Positions 11,725 to 20,392 of a DNA stretch of 64,000 nt are shown piece after piece. Positions within the stretch are counted from its first letter, which is position 1, and each line of letters begins with the position of its first letter. The stretch is from Coraliomargarita sp965656715 (GTDB lineage Bacteria > Verrucomicrobiota > Verrucomicrobiia > Opitutales > Coraliomargaritaceae). The notes under the pieces were generated by a model that saw only the letters and a program-made list of their open reading frames with translations, did not search any database and was not told the DNA's origin. The translations under genes were made by a program, and so were the position numbers. The DNA lies in contig CBFHLR010000008.1 of NCBI GenBank assembly GCA_965656715.1, forward strand, positions 37,598-101,597, in the 5' to 3' direction.

Positions 11725-12462
11725 ATGAACCAAACCCCGAAGCCACTGATTGTTATCGCAGAGGACGACAAGGACCTTGCGACATTAATAGCAACTCAAC
11801 TCGAAGTCTCTGGAATGCAGAGCCAGATCTGCCACGAGGCCTCACATGTTTCCCGCTTTTTAAAGAATAACTTTGCGAACCTCCTCCTCCTAGACGTTCA
11901 CCTGCCTGATGATACGGGCTTCAACCTTGTCGATGAGCTACGCAAGGAAGGCTCTGAGGTGCCGGTTATCTTTCTTACTGGTGAAAGTGGCGAAGTGCAA
12001 AAGGTGAAAGCCCTAGAGATGGGCGGAGACGACTACATTACCAAACCCTTTGGGTTCCCTGAGTTAATTGCACGTATCAATGCGGTGCTTCGTCGTGCCG
12101 GAACCGCGCATGATGCCAATATCACTCAAAATGCGTCCACTACCGATGAGCCGTTTGCGTTTTGTGGTGCCGAGGTGAACCCGCAGCGCCTAGAAGTCAA
12201 TTTCCCAGACGGTGAAGCCGAGAGCATTGGCCGCAAGGAGCTGGGGATTTTTGCATATTTAGCGAATAACCCGAACACGGTCTTAACCCGTAAGAATCTG
12301 ATTCACTCCGTTTGGGGGATTCATGCAGACGTGCGTAGCCGCTCGCTGGATCAATATATCGTGAAGATTCGCGACCTCTACAAGCGCCATGACTTGTCGC
12401 TCGACGCCTTCCGCACCGTGCACGGCGTCGGCTACATCTATGACCTCGAAGGAGCTGAGTAG
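11725..12462 (+). CDS. OmpR/PhoB-type response regulator
   Basis: Two-domain transcription factor of 245 residues. The receiver domain has the acidic pocket (AEDDKD), the phospho-acceptor Asp in LLLLDVHLPDDTGF, the switch Thr in VIFLTGESGE and Lys in DDYITKPFGFPELIARI. The C-terminal winged helix ends VRSRSLDQYIVKIRDLYKRH and FRTVHGVGYIYDLE. No histidine kinase lies in the window. Coupling to bcp suggests, but does not prove, a redox-related role. A hairpin (GAGCTGA at 12452 with TCAGCTC at 12467) spans the stop codon but has no T-run. Confidence 0.92.
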   Translation: MNQTPKPLIVIAEDDKDLATLIATQLEVSGMQSQICHEASHVSRFLKNNFANLLLLDVHLPDDTGFNLVDELRKEGSEVPVIFLTGESGEVQKVKALEMGGDDYITKPFGFPELIARINAVLRRAGTAHDANITQNASTTDEPFAFCGAEVNPQRLEVNFPDGEAESIGRKELGIFAYLANNPNTVLTRKNLIHSVWGIHADVRSRSLDQYIVKIRDLYKRHDLSLDAFRTVHGVGYIYDLEGAE

Positions 12463-12535
12463 CTATTCAGCTCAACGCAGCGACCAGTTTTCTGCTTGAA
12501 TGAGTTGAAAAAATGCCAGCGGCACAATGACGCGA

Positions 12536-13933
12536 TTAGTGGTCACGCCAGTGTGTGATACGCGCAGCGACTTGCTTCGGCCCTGGCATTCCGGGCTTCT
12601 CACGAGCTTCGAGGGCGCGCTTGAGATCGAATACGGAGTTCCAGTCTTCGCCAAGCGCATCATGGATCGGTGCAACTTGATCGTAAGGTAACTGATGCAG
12701 TGGAGTGTCAAGCTTTTCGGATAATCCAACCAAAGCACCGACTACGTGGTGCGCCTCTCGGAATGGCACGGCCTTATCGACAAGATAGTCAACGACATCC
12801 GTCGCCAGCAAGGCAGGGTCTGCAACTGCACTCGCGCAGCTTTTGGTATTAATTTCGACTCCCGGCATGCAGGCTGCGACCGAGTCAAGGATCAGCAGGC
12901 TTTGGTCCAGCGAGTCGAACACAGGTGGCTTATCTTCCTGTAAATCGCGATTATACGTTAACGGCAGGCCTTTGACCATTGTGAGCAGCATCTGCAAGTT
13001 ACCGGTCAGGCGTGCGGACTTACCGCGAATCAATTCAAAGGCATCCGGGTTTTTCTTCTGCGGCATCAGGCTGGAGCCTGTCGTGAAGGCATCCGGCAAA
13101 CGCACGAAGTTGAACTCAGCACTACTCCAGAGTATGAAGTCTTCCGAAAGGCGTGATAAGTGCACGCCAATCGTTGCGCAGACAGATGCAAAATCGATAA
13201 AGCAATCACGATCACTGACGGCATCCATGCTGTTTTGGGTCATGCGAGGCGTGCCGTCGGCATCGACGAAGCCGAGTTCGCGCGCAACAAACTCACGGTC
13301 GATTGGCAAGGTCGTGCCGGCAATCGCACCAGAACCAAGTGGACAGACGTTGGCCTGATCGTAAACAGCTGCGACGCGCGTGCGGTCGCGATCAAACATT
13401 TCCACATATGCCAGCAAATGGTGTGCCATAGACACCGGTTGGGCACGTTGCAGGTGGGTGTAGCCAGGGATGATAGTTTCTTGGCCACGCTCAGCAAGGT
13501 CGACGAGTGAGGTGATAACGGCGTCTAATGATGCGCGTAGTTGATTGCAGGCATCCTTAAACCATAGGCGCATATCTGTCGCCACTTGATCGTTACGGCT
13601 CCGGGCAGTGTGCAGCTTGGCGGCAGCGGGCACGCGCTGGGTAAGCGCTTGCTCGATATTCATGTGCACATCTTCGAGTGCCATGTCCCAGGTGAACTGC
13701 CCTACTTCCACCTCTGTCAAAATCTGATCCAAGCCCTCTTGAATCGCGTCACGCTCCTCGTCGGTGATGATGCCGACATGCGCCAGCATCGCGGCTTGAG
13801 CCTTGCTCCCTTGCACGTCAAACTTTGCAAGGCGTTGGTCGAAGGAGACCGACTCTCCGATACGGAGCATGAGCTCGGCGGGGCCTTCAGAGAAGCGTCC
13901 CCCCCATGTGGCTTGTTTGTTCGTTTCAGACAT
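12536..13933 (-). CDS. argH: Argininosuccinate lyase
   Basis: Last step of arginine synthesis: splits argininosuccinate to arginine and fumarate. The 465-residue protein (from the ATG of MSETNKQATWGGRF) has the fumarase/aspartase superfamily signature GSSLMPQKKNPD, the region HTARSRNDQVATDMRLW, and YTHLQRAQPVSMAHHL. The upstream in-frame TTG at 13975 adds 14 residues of no family similarity. It may share a transcript with the YyaL-type gene upstream on the same strand, whose stop lies about 50 bases before it. Confidence 0.96.
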   Translation of the reverse strand: MSETNKQATWGGRFSEGPAELMLRIGESVSFDQRLAKFDVQGSKAQAAMLAHVGIITDEERDAIQEGLDQILTEVEVGQFTWDMALEDVHMNIEQALTQRVPAAAKLHTARSRNDQVATDMRLWFKDACNQLRASLDAVITSLVDLAERGQETIIPGYTHLQRAQPVSMAHHLLAYVEMFDRDRTRVAAVYDQANVCPLGSGAIAGTTLPIDREFVARELGFVDADGTPRMTQNSMDAVSDRDCFIDFASVCATIGVHLSRLSEDFILWSSAEFNFVRLPDAFTTGSSLMPQKKNPDAFELIRGKSARLTGNLQMLLTMVKGLPLTYNRDLQEDKPPVFDSLDQSLLILDSVAACMPGVEINTKSCASAVADPALLATDVVDYLVDKAVPFREAHHVVGALVGLSEKLDTPLHQLPYDQVAPIHDALGEDWNSVFDLKRALEAREKPGMPGPKQVAARITHWRDH

Positions 13934-13986
13934 AGTGGTGACTTTCTGTAGCTGTTCCTGCTTTGGCAAATTCAAACTCTTCGCAA

Positions 13987-16005
13987 TTACAAGGCTGCGA
14001 CGATCTCAGCCAAGTCGTCTGTCGGCACTAAGCATTGAGTGCCGACGCAGAGCTGATAGGTAGTTGCTTGCTCACGAACGGGTTGGATGTAAATACGTCG
14101 CCATGATTGATCTGAGATCGCATCTCGGAGTGCATTCAGCTCGGCCCCTTCGTTGACCTTAATCACAATGAGACCAAGGGCATCGCTGCTGGCCGCCTCA
14201 AGTGCATGAGCGACTCCTGATGCGACTTTCTGCGAATAATCACTGTATGCAGCTAAATTCTCCTGCAAGGCAGCTTGATAGCGTGCGTCTCCAGTGAGGG
14301 CATAGACCCCTGATAAGGCATGTAGCATGACGCTGTTACCTGAGGGTGTGGCGTTATCAAACCACTCTTTGCGACGGGCGACCGGAGTTTCGACACCTTT
14401 TGCAGTGAAGAAGAAGCCGATGGCTTGGGTGTCGCCGAATTTGTCGAGTGCCGCATCCAAGTAAGACCGGGCACGTTGGTAGTATACTGCGGCAGCGCTT
14501 GGTTCCAGCCACGCGATCTTAGCCCCAACGCTGAGGCAGGCATCGGCCGCCGTAGCATAGTCATGCAGGAAACCATCCACCGCTGCTCCAGAACCTACGT
14601 AGTAAACTGATTTCAAGTGAATGCGATCACCTGAGGTATCAGTGAGCTCATCCCAGATGAAGTCGAGTGCTTTGCGGGCGCGTTTCAACCAGTCTGCTTG
14701 TTTGAAATAATAGCCCGCATCGGCCAACGCACGTATAACCATACAGTTCCAGAACGTGCTGATTTTCTCATCGCGGCCTGGTCGGGTGCGCGTTCTCTCT
14801 CGATGTTTGCGCAATTGTTCACGTGCGGGTGCGAGTCGTTCGCGAAGTGAGAAATCATCGTCGGCAAGCGCTGGGTTCGACAAACCATGTTGGAAGGTGC
14901 CTTCGAGTGTGATGTTATATGCAGTGCGTATCTCTTGGCCGAGACTTGGGCCGATTACCGTATCGATTTCATCAGGTTCCCACACATAGTAGCGCCCTTC
15001 TTCTCCATCGGTATCGGCGTCCAAAGCCGCATAGAAGGCGCCAGTGCCTGAGCTCATCTCGCGCTCAAGCCAATCAATAGTCTCTGCAACGACTGCCGCA
15101 TAGAGTGGATTCTGCTGGTCCAGCCAACCTCTGGTATATGCATCGATAAGCAAGGCGTTATCATAGAGCATCTTCTCGAAGTGAGGAATCAACCAGTGTG
15201 AATCTACACTGTAGCGTGCGAAACCGCCGCCGAACTGATCGTATATCCCCCCGTGTGCCATGGCTTGGAGTGTTTTATGGCAGACTTGGTCTATGCGATC
15301 GGCCAATTCGGCTCCTGCTTGTCCCACTGTTTGACTTCGTCGCACGGCTTGGAGGAAGTTCAAGCTCATGGTTGGCGGAAATTTCGGTGCACCGCCAAAC
15401 CCGCCATATTGATCATCATGATTGCCAATGATGCCTTGGGCAGCAGTGATTAGATTGGCTGGGTCCCAACTTCCGGATCCGCTCCCGATGGCCCCTGCTT
15501 TGACCGCAGCCAGGATGTTTTTTTGAATCGAGTCGGCATTTTCGATCAACTCGCTTCTGGATCGCTTATAGTAGTCCGCAATCCGCATGAGTAACTGAGG
15601 CCATGGGATCAGACCATTGCCGCGGTCTTCCGGCGGGAAATAAGTGCCACCAAAGAAGGGTCGACCATCCGGCAAGCAAAATACATTTAGGGGCCAGCCA
15701 CCTTGCTGCTGTATCATTTGCACCGCTTCCATGTAAACCTGGTCGATATCAGGCCGTTCTTCGCGGTCTACTTTGACGCAAATAAAGTGCTTATTCATCA
15801 GTCCAGCGATGTATGGATCGTCGAACGATTCATGCGCCATCACGTGGCACCAGTGGCAAGCTGAATAGCCTATGGAAATTAATAGGGGTTTCTGACTTTT
15901 GTCTGCGGCTTTTAATGCCTCTTCTCCCCATGCATACCACTCGACTGGCTGCGTAGAATGCTGACGCAAGTATAGGCTATTCTCCTCATTTAGTCGATTT
16001 TGCAT
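13987..16005 (-). CDS. YyaL-type thioredoxin-fold protein (DUF255)
   Basis: Protein of 672 residues of the YyaL/spermatogenesis-associated protein 20 family. The N-terminal thioredoxin-like domain has a CxxC-type motif (IGYSACHWCHVMAHESF) and VDREERPDIDQVYM. The remainder is an (alpha/alpha)6-like region with GGFGGAPKFPP, GGIYDQFGGGFARYSVD and VPHFEKMLYDNALL-type motifs, resembling sugar epimerases and glycosidases. Its reaction is not established. I chose the ATG at 16005 (MQNRLNEENSLYLRQH), where family similarity begins, over the frame start at 16035. Confidence 0.88.
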   Translation of the reverse strand: MQNRLNEENSLYLRQHSTQPVEWYAWGEEALKAADKSQKPLLISIGYSACHWCHVMAHESFDDPYIAGLMNKHFICVKVDREERPDIDQVYMEAVQMIQQQGGWPLNVFCLPDGRPFFGGTYFPPEDRGNGLIPWPQLLMRIADYYKRSRSELIENADSIQKNILAAVKAGAIGSGSGSWDPANLITAAQGIIGNHDDQYGGFGGAPKFPPTMSLNFLQAVRRSQTVGQAGAELADRIDQVCHKTLQAMAHGGIYDQFGGGFARYSVDSHWLIPHFEKMLYDNALLIDAYTRGWLDQQNPLYAAVVAETIDWLEREMSSGTGAFYAALDADTDGEEGRYYVWEPDEIDTVIGPSLGQEIRTAYNITLEGTFQHGLSNPALADDDFSLRERLAPAREQLRKHRERTRTRPGRDEKISTFWNCMVIRALADAGYYFKQADWLKRARKALDFIWDELTDTSGDRIHLKSVYYVGSGAAVDGFLHDYATAADACLSVGAKIAWLEPSAAAVYYQRARSYLDAALDKFGDTQAIGFFFTAKGVETPVARRKEWFDNATPSGNSVMLHALSGVYALTGDARYQAALQENLAAYSDYSQKVASGVAHALEAASSDALGLIVIKVNEGAELNALRDAISDQSWRRIYIQPVREQATTYQLCVGTQCLVPTDDLAEIVAAL

Positions 16006-16104
16006 ATATATGAATGTAAATAACTTAAGAAACACCTGATCATCCCAGATCGCTACTGGAATTTATTTAAAGGTTTGTTAAATTACAATCAACCCCATCG
16101 GTCT

Positions 16105-16566
16105 ATGCTAAAAGCAAGAAAGTCTGCCTTCACCCTAGTTGAGATCATGGTCGTCGTCGCGATCATTGGCCTGATGGCAGCGCTAGCAGTGCCTGCATTT
16201 ATGAAAGTGAAGATCGCTTCACAGAATTCACGACTGGCAAACGATTTGAGGGTCTTTGCCAACCTAATTGAAGTCTATCTAATGGAAACTGGCGAATACC
16301 CTGAGGACTCCAACTCGGGTGTCCTGCCAGGTGGCTTCGCCGATTATGTGAAACCAGCCCAGTGGGACCTTGAGCCATCCATCGGCGGTGTGTGGGATGT
16401 CGAATACGACTCTTACAATATCGTCTCTGCGGTCGGGGTTCACCGATACACGGTGGATGACCAGCAAATTCAAGCCTTTGATCAACGCTTCGATGATGGC
16501 AATTTATCAACAGGCCAATATCGGAAACTGGCGAATGACCGCTATTATCGAATCGTCGCAGAATAG
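16105..16566 (+). CDS. Type IV pilin/type II secretion pseudopilin-like protein
   Basis: Protein of 153 residues with a prepilin N-terminus: a short basic leader (MLKARKSA), then FTLVEIMVVVAIIGLMAALAVPAF with Glu at mature position 5 and one hydrophobic helix. The residue before the cleavage point is Ala, not the usual Gly, so peptidase processing may be atypical. The C-terminal part resembles small verrucomicrobial GspG-type pseudopilins (GVWDVEYDSYNIVSAVGV). It stands alone, without secretion or pilus genes nearby. The ATG at 16105 gives the leader of normal length. Confidence 0.8.
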   Translation: MLKARKSAFTLVEIMVVVAIIGLMAALAVPAFMKVKIASQNSRLANDLRVFANLIEVYLMETGEYPEDSNSGVLPGGFADYVKPAQWDLEPSIGGVWDVEYDSYNIVSAVGVHRYTVDDQQIQAFDQRFDDGNLSTGQYRKLANDRYYRIVAE

Positions 16567-16640
16567 CTTTCAGCGACTCGAAGGATAATTTGTTTTGCAG
16601 AGCCGTCGGCGAGCTCCAACATGAGACGTTTTTACGTCAA

Positions 16641-18455
16641 ATGTCCTCAATTCGCATACTTCCCGACCGTGTTGCCAACCAGATCGCTGCTGGCGAGGTG
16701 ATTGAGCGCCCCGTGGCAGTGGTTAAAGAATTGGTTGAGAATAGCATCGATGCAGGGGCAACACGTATCGAAGTTGAATTTCGCAACGGTGGAAAATCCT
16801 ATATTCGGATTAAGGATAATGGTAAGGGCATGTCGCCGGATGAAGCACTCCTTGCTTTAGAGCGGCACGCTACGAGTAAAATTCGCGAGGCAGCAGACCT
16901 CAATGAGATTGCCAGTTTCGGTTTCCGAGGGGAAGCACTGCCTTCCATCGCCTCTGTATCCAAATTTGCACTACGCACTCGGGCTGAAGGCTTTGAGCAT
17001 GGCACCGAAATCCTGATCAATGGCGGAAAGTTGCTTGAGAAAAAGGAATGCGGCATGCCGGTCGGCACCGTCATTGAGATCGCGCACCTGTTTAATTCAG
17101 TGCCCGCGAGGCGCAAGTTCTTGAAGACAGACCCGACCGAGACCGCTCACATTACGTATACGACCCGCTTGTTTGCCGTCGCGCACCCGCGAGTCGCCTT
17201 TCGTTTACTGGAAAATGGTCGCACCCTATTTCAATCACCTGCCTGTGATGATTTACGCGACCGGATCGCTGAGATTTGGGGGCGTCAGATGGCAAATGAC
17301 CTGATTCCCGTTGAAATCGAAGATGCCGAACGTGGCTACAAATTGACTGGTTTGACTGCGAAGCCAGGTGTTGGCCGCTCCACGCGTCGAGAGCTTGTTA
17401 CACTTGTCAATCGGCGACCGGTAGACAGCCGAACGCTTGGATTCGCTGTGTTGGATGCTTATCACGGACGCATTCAGAAGGGACGCTACCCGCCCGCATT
17501 CCTTTTTCTTGAAATCGCGCCACAAGAGGTCGACGTAAATGTCCACCCTGCGAAGCGTGAGGTGCGCTTCCGAGATGATGCTGCGATACGTCGTTTTGTG
17601 TTAGCTGCCATCACAGACACCTTGGCGGCCTACTCTGAATCGGAGCAAGCCAAGCCTACTGTGAGTGAGGCGCAGCCAAGAGTGTCGAGTCCAAAGCCGG
17701 ATTTGAAACCGAAGGTGGAGCTACCTAAACCACAGGCTAAGCCGCGTGTTGCAACCGTGCCAGTGCAGCGCGCCAACACGCCTGCCCCCCGCAAGGAGAC
17801 GATTGAGCAACCGAAGCATGTGCCGTCCGTGGCAGTTGCGGTTGAAACCACGCCAGCTCCAACGGTTCAGAAGCGTAATACTGAGTGGCGCTATATTGCG
17901 CGTTTCCAAAAGCACTATGCGCTCTTCGAAACCGCACGCGGCCTCGTAATGCTGCATATTCGTCATGCTGACCAGCGGGTGCGCTTAGAGAAGATCCAAG
18001 CCAGCTTTCAATCCGAGAAGCAACCGAGCCAACAGTTACTGATCCCGATACCATTAGAATTTGAGCCACTCGCATCGGAATTCCTTAAGAGTCATCTAAA
18101 GTTGTTGAATACACATGGCTTCCAAGTCGAAGAATTTGGTCGTCACTTCTACCGCATAGAAGCGATTCCAACTTGGTTGGCTCAAGAAAAGGCAGAGGTA
18201 TTTGTTCGCGATTTTGTAGACCAAATGCGACAGCGTGAAGGGAGTCGAAAGTCTGACAGTATCATCTGGGAGGCGGTGGCAAAACTCGCGGTCAAAGACA
18301 GTTACCGAGGCAGTGACCAAGTCAGTGATGCGGCACTCAATCAATTGGCAAAAGAACTCATGAACTGTAATTCTCCTCACACGGCTCCCAGTGGTAAGGC
18401 AACCTTCCAAGAGATCGGCTGGAGTGAATGGGCGCGACGTTTCGGTGAGCAATAA
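16641..18455 (+). CDS. mutL: DNA mismatch repair protein MutL
   Basis: Mismatch-repair coordinator of 604 residues. The N-terminal GHKL ATPase is complete: VANQIAAGEVIERPVAVVKEL, NSIDAGATRIEV, GKGMSPDEALLALERHATSKI, SFGFRGEALPSIASV, and FNSVPARRKFLK, followed by NVHPAKREVRF. A Pro/Lys-rich linker (about residues 335-415) leads to the C-terminal dimerisation domain. There the endonuclease motif DQHAxxExxxxE is absent; the aligned stretch reads IRHADQRVRLEK. The ATG at 16641 is preferred over 16590 because it starts directly before SSIRILPDRV. MutS is not in the window. Confidence 0.95.
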   Translation: MSSIRILPDRVANQIAAGEVIERPVAVVKELVENSIDAGATRIEVEFRNGGKSYIRIKDNGKGMSPDEALLALERHATSKIREAADLNEIASFGFRGEALPSIASVSKFALRTRAEGFEHGTEILINGGKLLEKKECGMPVGTVIEIAHLFNSVPARRKFLKTDPTETAHITYTTRLFAVAHPRVAFRLLENGRTLFQSPACDDLRDRIAEIWGRQMANDLIPVEIEDAERGYKLTGLTAKPGVGRSTRRELVTLVNRRPVDSRTLGFAVLDAYHGRIQKGRYPPAFLFLEIAPQEVDVNVHPAKREVRFRDDAAIRRFVLAAITDTLAAYSESEQAKPTVSEAQPRVSSPKPDLKPKVELPKPQAKPRVATVPVQRANTPAPRKETIEQPKHVPSVAVAVETTPAPTVQKRNTEWRYIARFQKHYALFETARGLVMLHIRHADQRVRLEKIQASFQSEKQPSQQLLIPIPLEFEPLASEFLKSHLKLLNTHGFQVEEFGRHFYRIEAIPTWLAQEKAEVFVRDFVDQMRQREGSRKSDSIIWEAVAKLAVKDSYRGSDQVSDAALNQLAKELMNCNSPHTAPSGKATFQEIGWSEWARRFGEQ

Positions 18456-18469
18456 GGGCTAAATAGATC

Positions 18470-19762
18470 ATGGCGCAGAATCAGTTTAGACAGTGGCAAG
18501 CGGCATCCCGAGATGAACCCGTGGCATGTGTCGACCGCTTTTATGATGCAACCACCCTGCTCTCTGATTCTGTGCGTGAGAGTTATATCGCCTCGACCTA
18601 CGCGCGTTCTGATCTTGCTCGTAAGCTGGTGAAATCTGCGCATCGTATGGATGCACCACTGGCGGGGATTCCCTACACGATACAAGACCTGATCGATGTT
18701 GCCGACCTCCCGACTTCATGTGGCGCACCCTTTCGGCAACCCTTCGAGGGAATAGCGGAGACAACCTCCGAGTTGTTTCAGACACTCGATTCAATGGGTG
18801 CCTGCTTGTTTGCGAAGACGGTGCCGGCTGAATTTGGTGTGGATATACGTGGGCGTAACTTGAGTTACGGGAACTGCCCTCACCCCGATTCAGATCAATA
18901 TGTGCTTGGCGGAGGTGCCGGCAGCACCGTTCGTTCGGTTAAGGAGGGCTTGGTCCCTCTAGGATTAGGTCTCGATACATCTGGAGGGCTACGGGTCCCC
19001 TGCGCGTTCCAAGGCTGCTTCGGTTTTCGAATGGGACACAATGCTTATACCGAAAGTGGCCTGTTTCCTGTAATGCCATCCGTCGAGTCTGTAGGTTGGG
19101 TGGCAGATAGCATTAGCACCCTTCAAGAAACCTTTCGAGCGTTTTACCCTAATGCATTTTCAGTAATTAATGATGAGCCCAAAGGCTTCCTTGTCGACGA
19201 CCCTTGCTGCCACATTACACCTGAGGTAAAATCAAGTTTCCTCTTGCTGGCTCGTGAACTCGATATCCGCGAAGACCCGGAGGAATATACTCGCTTGAAT
19301 CAGTCTTTCCAAGGGGCTGGTGGCGCATTGCAGCTACTGCAAGCGCGCGAGCTATACACGGTTCATCAGTATTGGGTGGATGAATATCGAAACCGCTATG
19401 ATGCCAATCTGCTTCGTCGCATCTATCGTGGTATGGAGTGTAATTCTGCGGAGGTCGAACACAGTGGCCAGATTCAGGAACGTATCCGCAGGCGCTTTGC
19501 CCGTTTTTTTGAGCGTTATGACTATCTACTCATGCCGATTTCAAGTATGTCGACACCGCTCCATTGTGATTGGAATGTCGACATGGAAAGCGACCTGCTT
19601 CAGCTGACAGCACCTGCGAGTCTCTCGGCCCTTCCCGCACTAATACTGCCATTCATTTGTGAGGACGGGCGGCATAGCGCGGCGCAGCTGATTGTGAATC
19701 CGCGCAAATTGGAAATCGTGCCGGAGATTCTCGCCCAAGTTGCGGGCTATTATGAAGGTTGA
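18470..19762 (+). CDS. Amidase-signature-fold protein lacking the catalytic triad
   Basis: Protein of 430 residues that aligns along its length with amidase-signature enzymes (GatA/AtzF type): AGIPYTIQDLIDVADLPTSCGAP, ECAK-like FAKTVPAEFGV, the glycine loop GGGAGSTVRSVKEGLVPLG, and LDTSGGLRVPCAFQGCFGFR. All three catalytic positions appear changed by my alignment to GatA: the Lys of GIKD is Gln (TIQD), the cis-Ser of GGSSGGS is Gly, and the nucleophile Ser of DTGGS is Gly. Hydrolysis by the usual mechanism is therefore unlikely. It follows mutL by 14 bases and abuts upp. Function unknown; a binding or regulatory role is possible. Confidence 0.8.
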   Translation: MAQNQFRQWQAASRDEPVACVDRFYDATTLLSDSVRESYIASTYARSDLARKLVKSAHRMDAPLAGIPYTIQDLIDVADLPTSCGAPFRQPFEGIAETTSELFQTLDSMGACLFAKTVPAEFGVDIRGRNLSYGNCPHPDSDQYVLGGGAGSTVRSVKEGLVPLGLGLDTSGGLRVPCAFQGCFGFRMGHNAYTESGLFPVMPSVESVGWVADSISTLQETFRAFYPNAFSVINDEPKGFLVDDPCCHITPEVKSSFLLLARELDIREDPEEYTRLNQSFQGAGGALQLLQARELYTVHQYWVDEYRNRYDANLLRRIYRGMECNSAEVEHSGQIQERIRRRFARFFERYDYLLMPISSMSTPLHCDWNVDMESDLLQLTAPASLSALPALILPFICEDGRHSAAQLIVNPRKLEIVPEILAQVAGYYEG

Positions 19763-20386
19763 TTAAACCGTGCCATAGAGACGGTCGCCAAAATCACCCA
19801 AACCAGGGCAGATGTATTTTTTGTCGTTCAACTCGCGGTCTACGACGCCGCAAGTGATCGCAACATCCGGATGGGCAGAATTGAGTGCCTCGATACCCTC
19901 TGGGGCAGCGATGATACAAATAAAATCAATGTCCGTGGCACCGAGTTCCTTCAGGGCTGAGATAGTATGCGCTGCAGACCCTCCAGTTGCGAGCATCGGG
20001 TCGAGCACCAAGACCTTTTGAGAGGTCGCTAAATCTGGCATCTTAGAGTAATAGCAACTTGCCTCTGCGGTTGTTTCGTCACGTTCCATACCAATGTAGC
20101 CCACCTTTACTTCGGGCAGCATTGAAAGTGTAGCGTCCAGCATGCTCAATCCTGCACGCAGTATGGGGACGACTACTAGTGATTGTGTAATGCGATTTGC
20201 AGTGGTCTCTTCAAGTGGAGTTTGGACTGTGCCTGTCTCCAATTTAAGATTTTGTGTCGCCTCGAAGATCAAAGCACGCGTGACCACTTCAGCAGCATCC
20301 CGAAATGATGGGTGCTGGGTCGCTTCATCACGGAGTATGCTCACGTAGTGTTGAACGAGGCTGTGTTGAGAGAGGTCGTTGATCAT
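19763..20386 (-). CDS. upp: Uracil phosphoribosyltransferase
   Basis: Salvages uracil with PRPP to UMP. The 207-residue length is normal. The PRPP loop reads VLVLDPMLATGGSA, with VVPILRAGLSMLDA, KMPDLATSQ upstream and the uracil-binding end KYICPGLGDFGDRLYGT. It is the last gene of the minus-strand salvage cluster deoA-punA-upp, 6 bases after punA, and converges directly on the amidase-like gene, leaving no room for a terminator between them. Confidence 0.96.
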   Translation of the reverse strand: MINDLSQHSLVQHYVSILRDEATQHPSFRDAAEVVTRALIFEATQNLKLETGTVQTPLEETTANRITQSLVVVPILRAGLSMLDATLSMLPEVKVGYIGMERDETTAEASCYYSKMPDLATSQKVLVLDPMLATGGSAAHTISALKELGATDIDFICIIAAPEGIEALNSAHPDVAITCGVVDRELNDKKYICPGLGDFGDRLYGTV

Positions 20387-20392
20387 GAGTAT

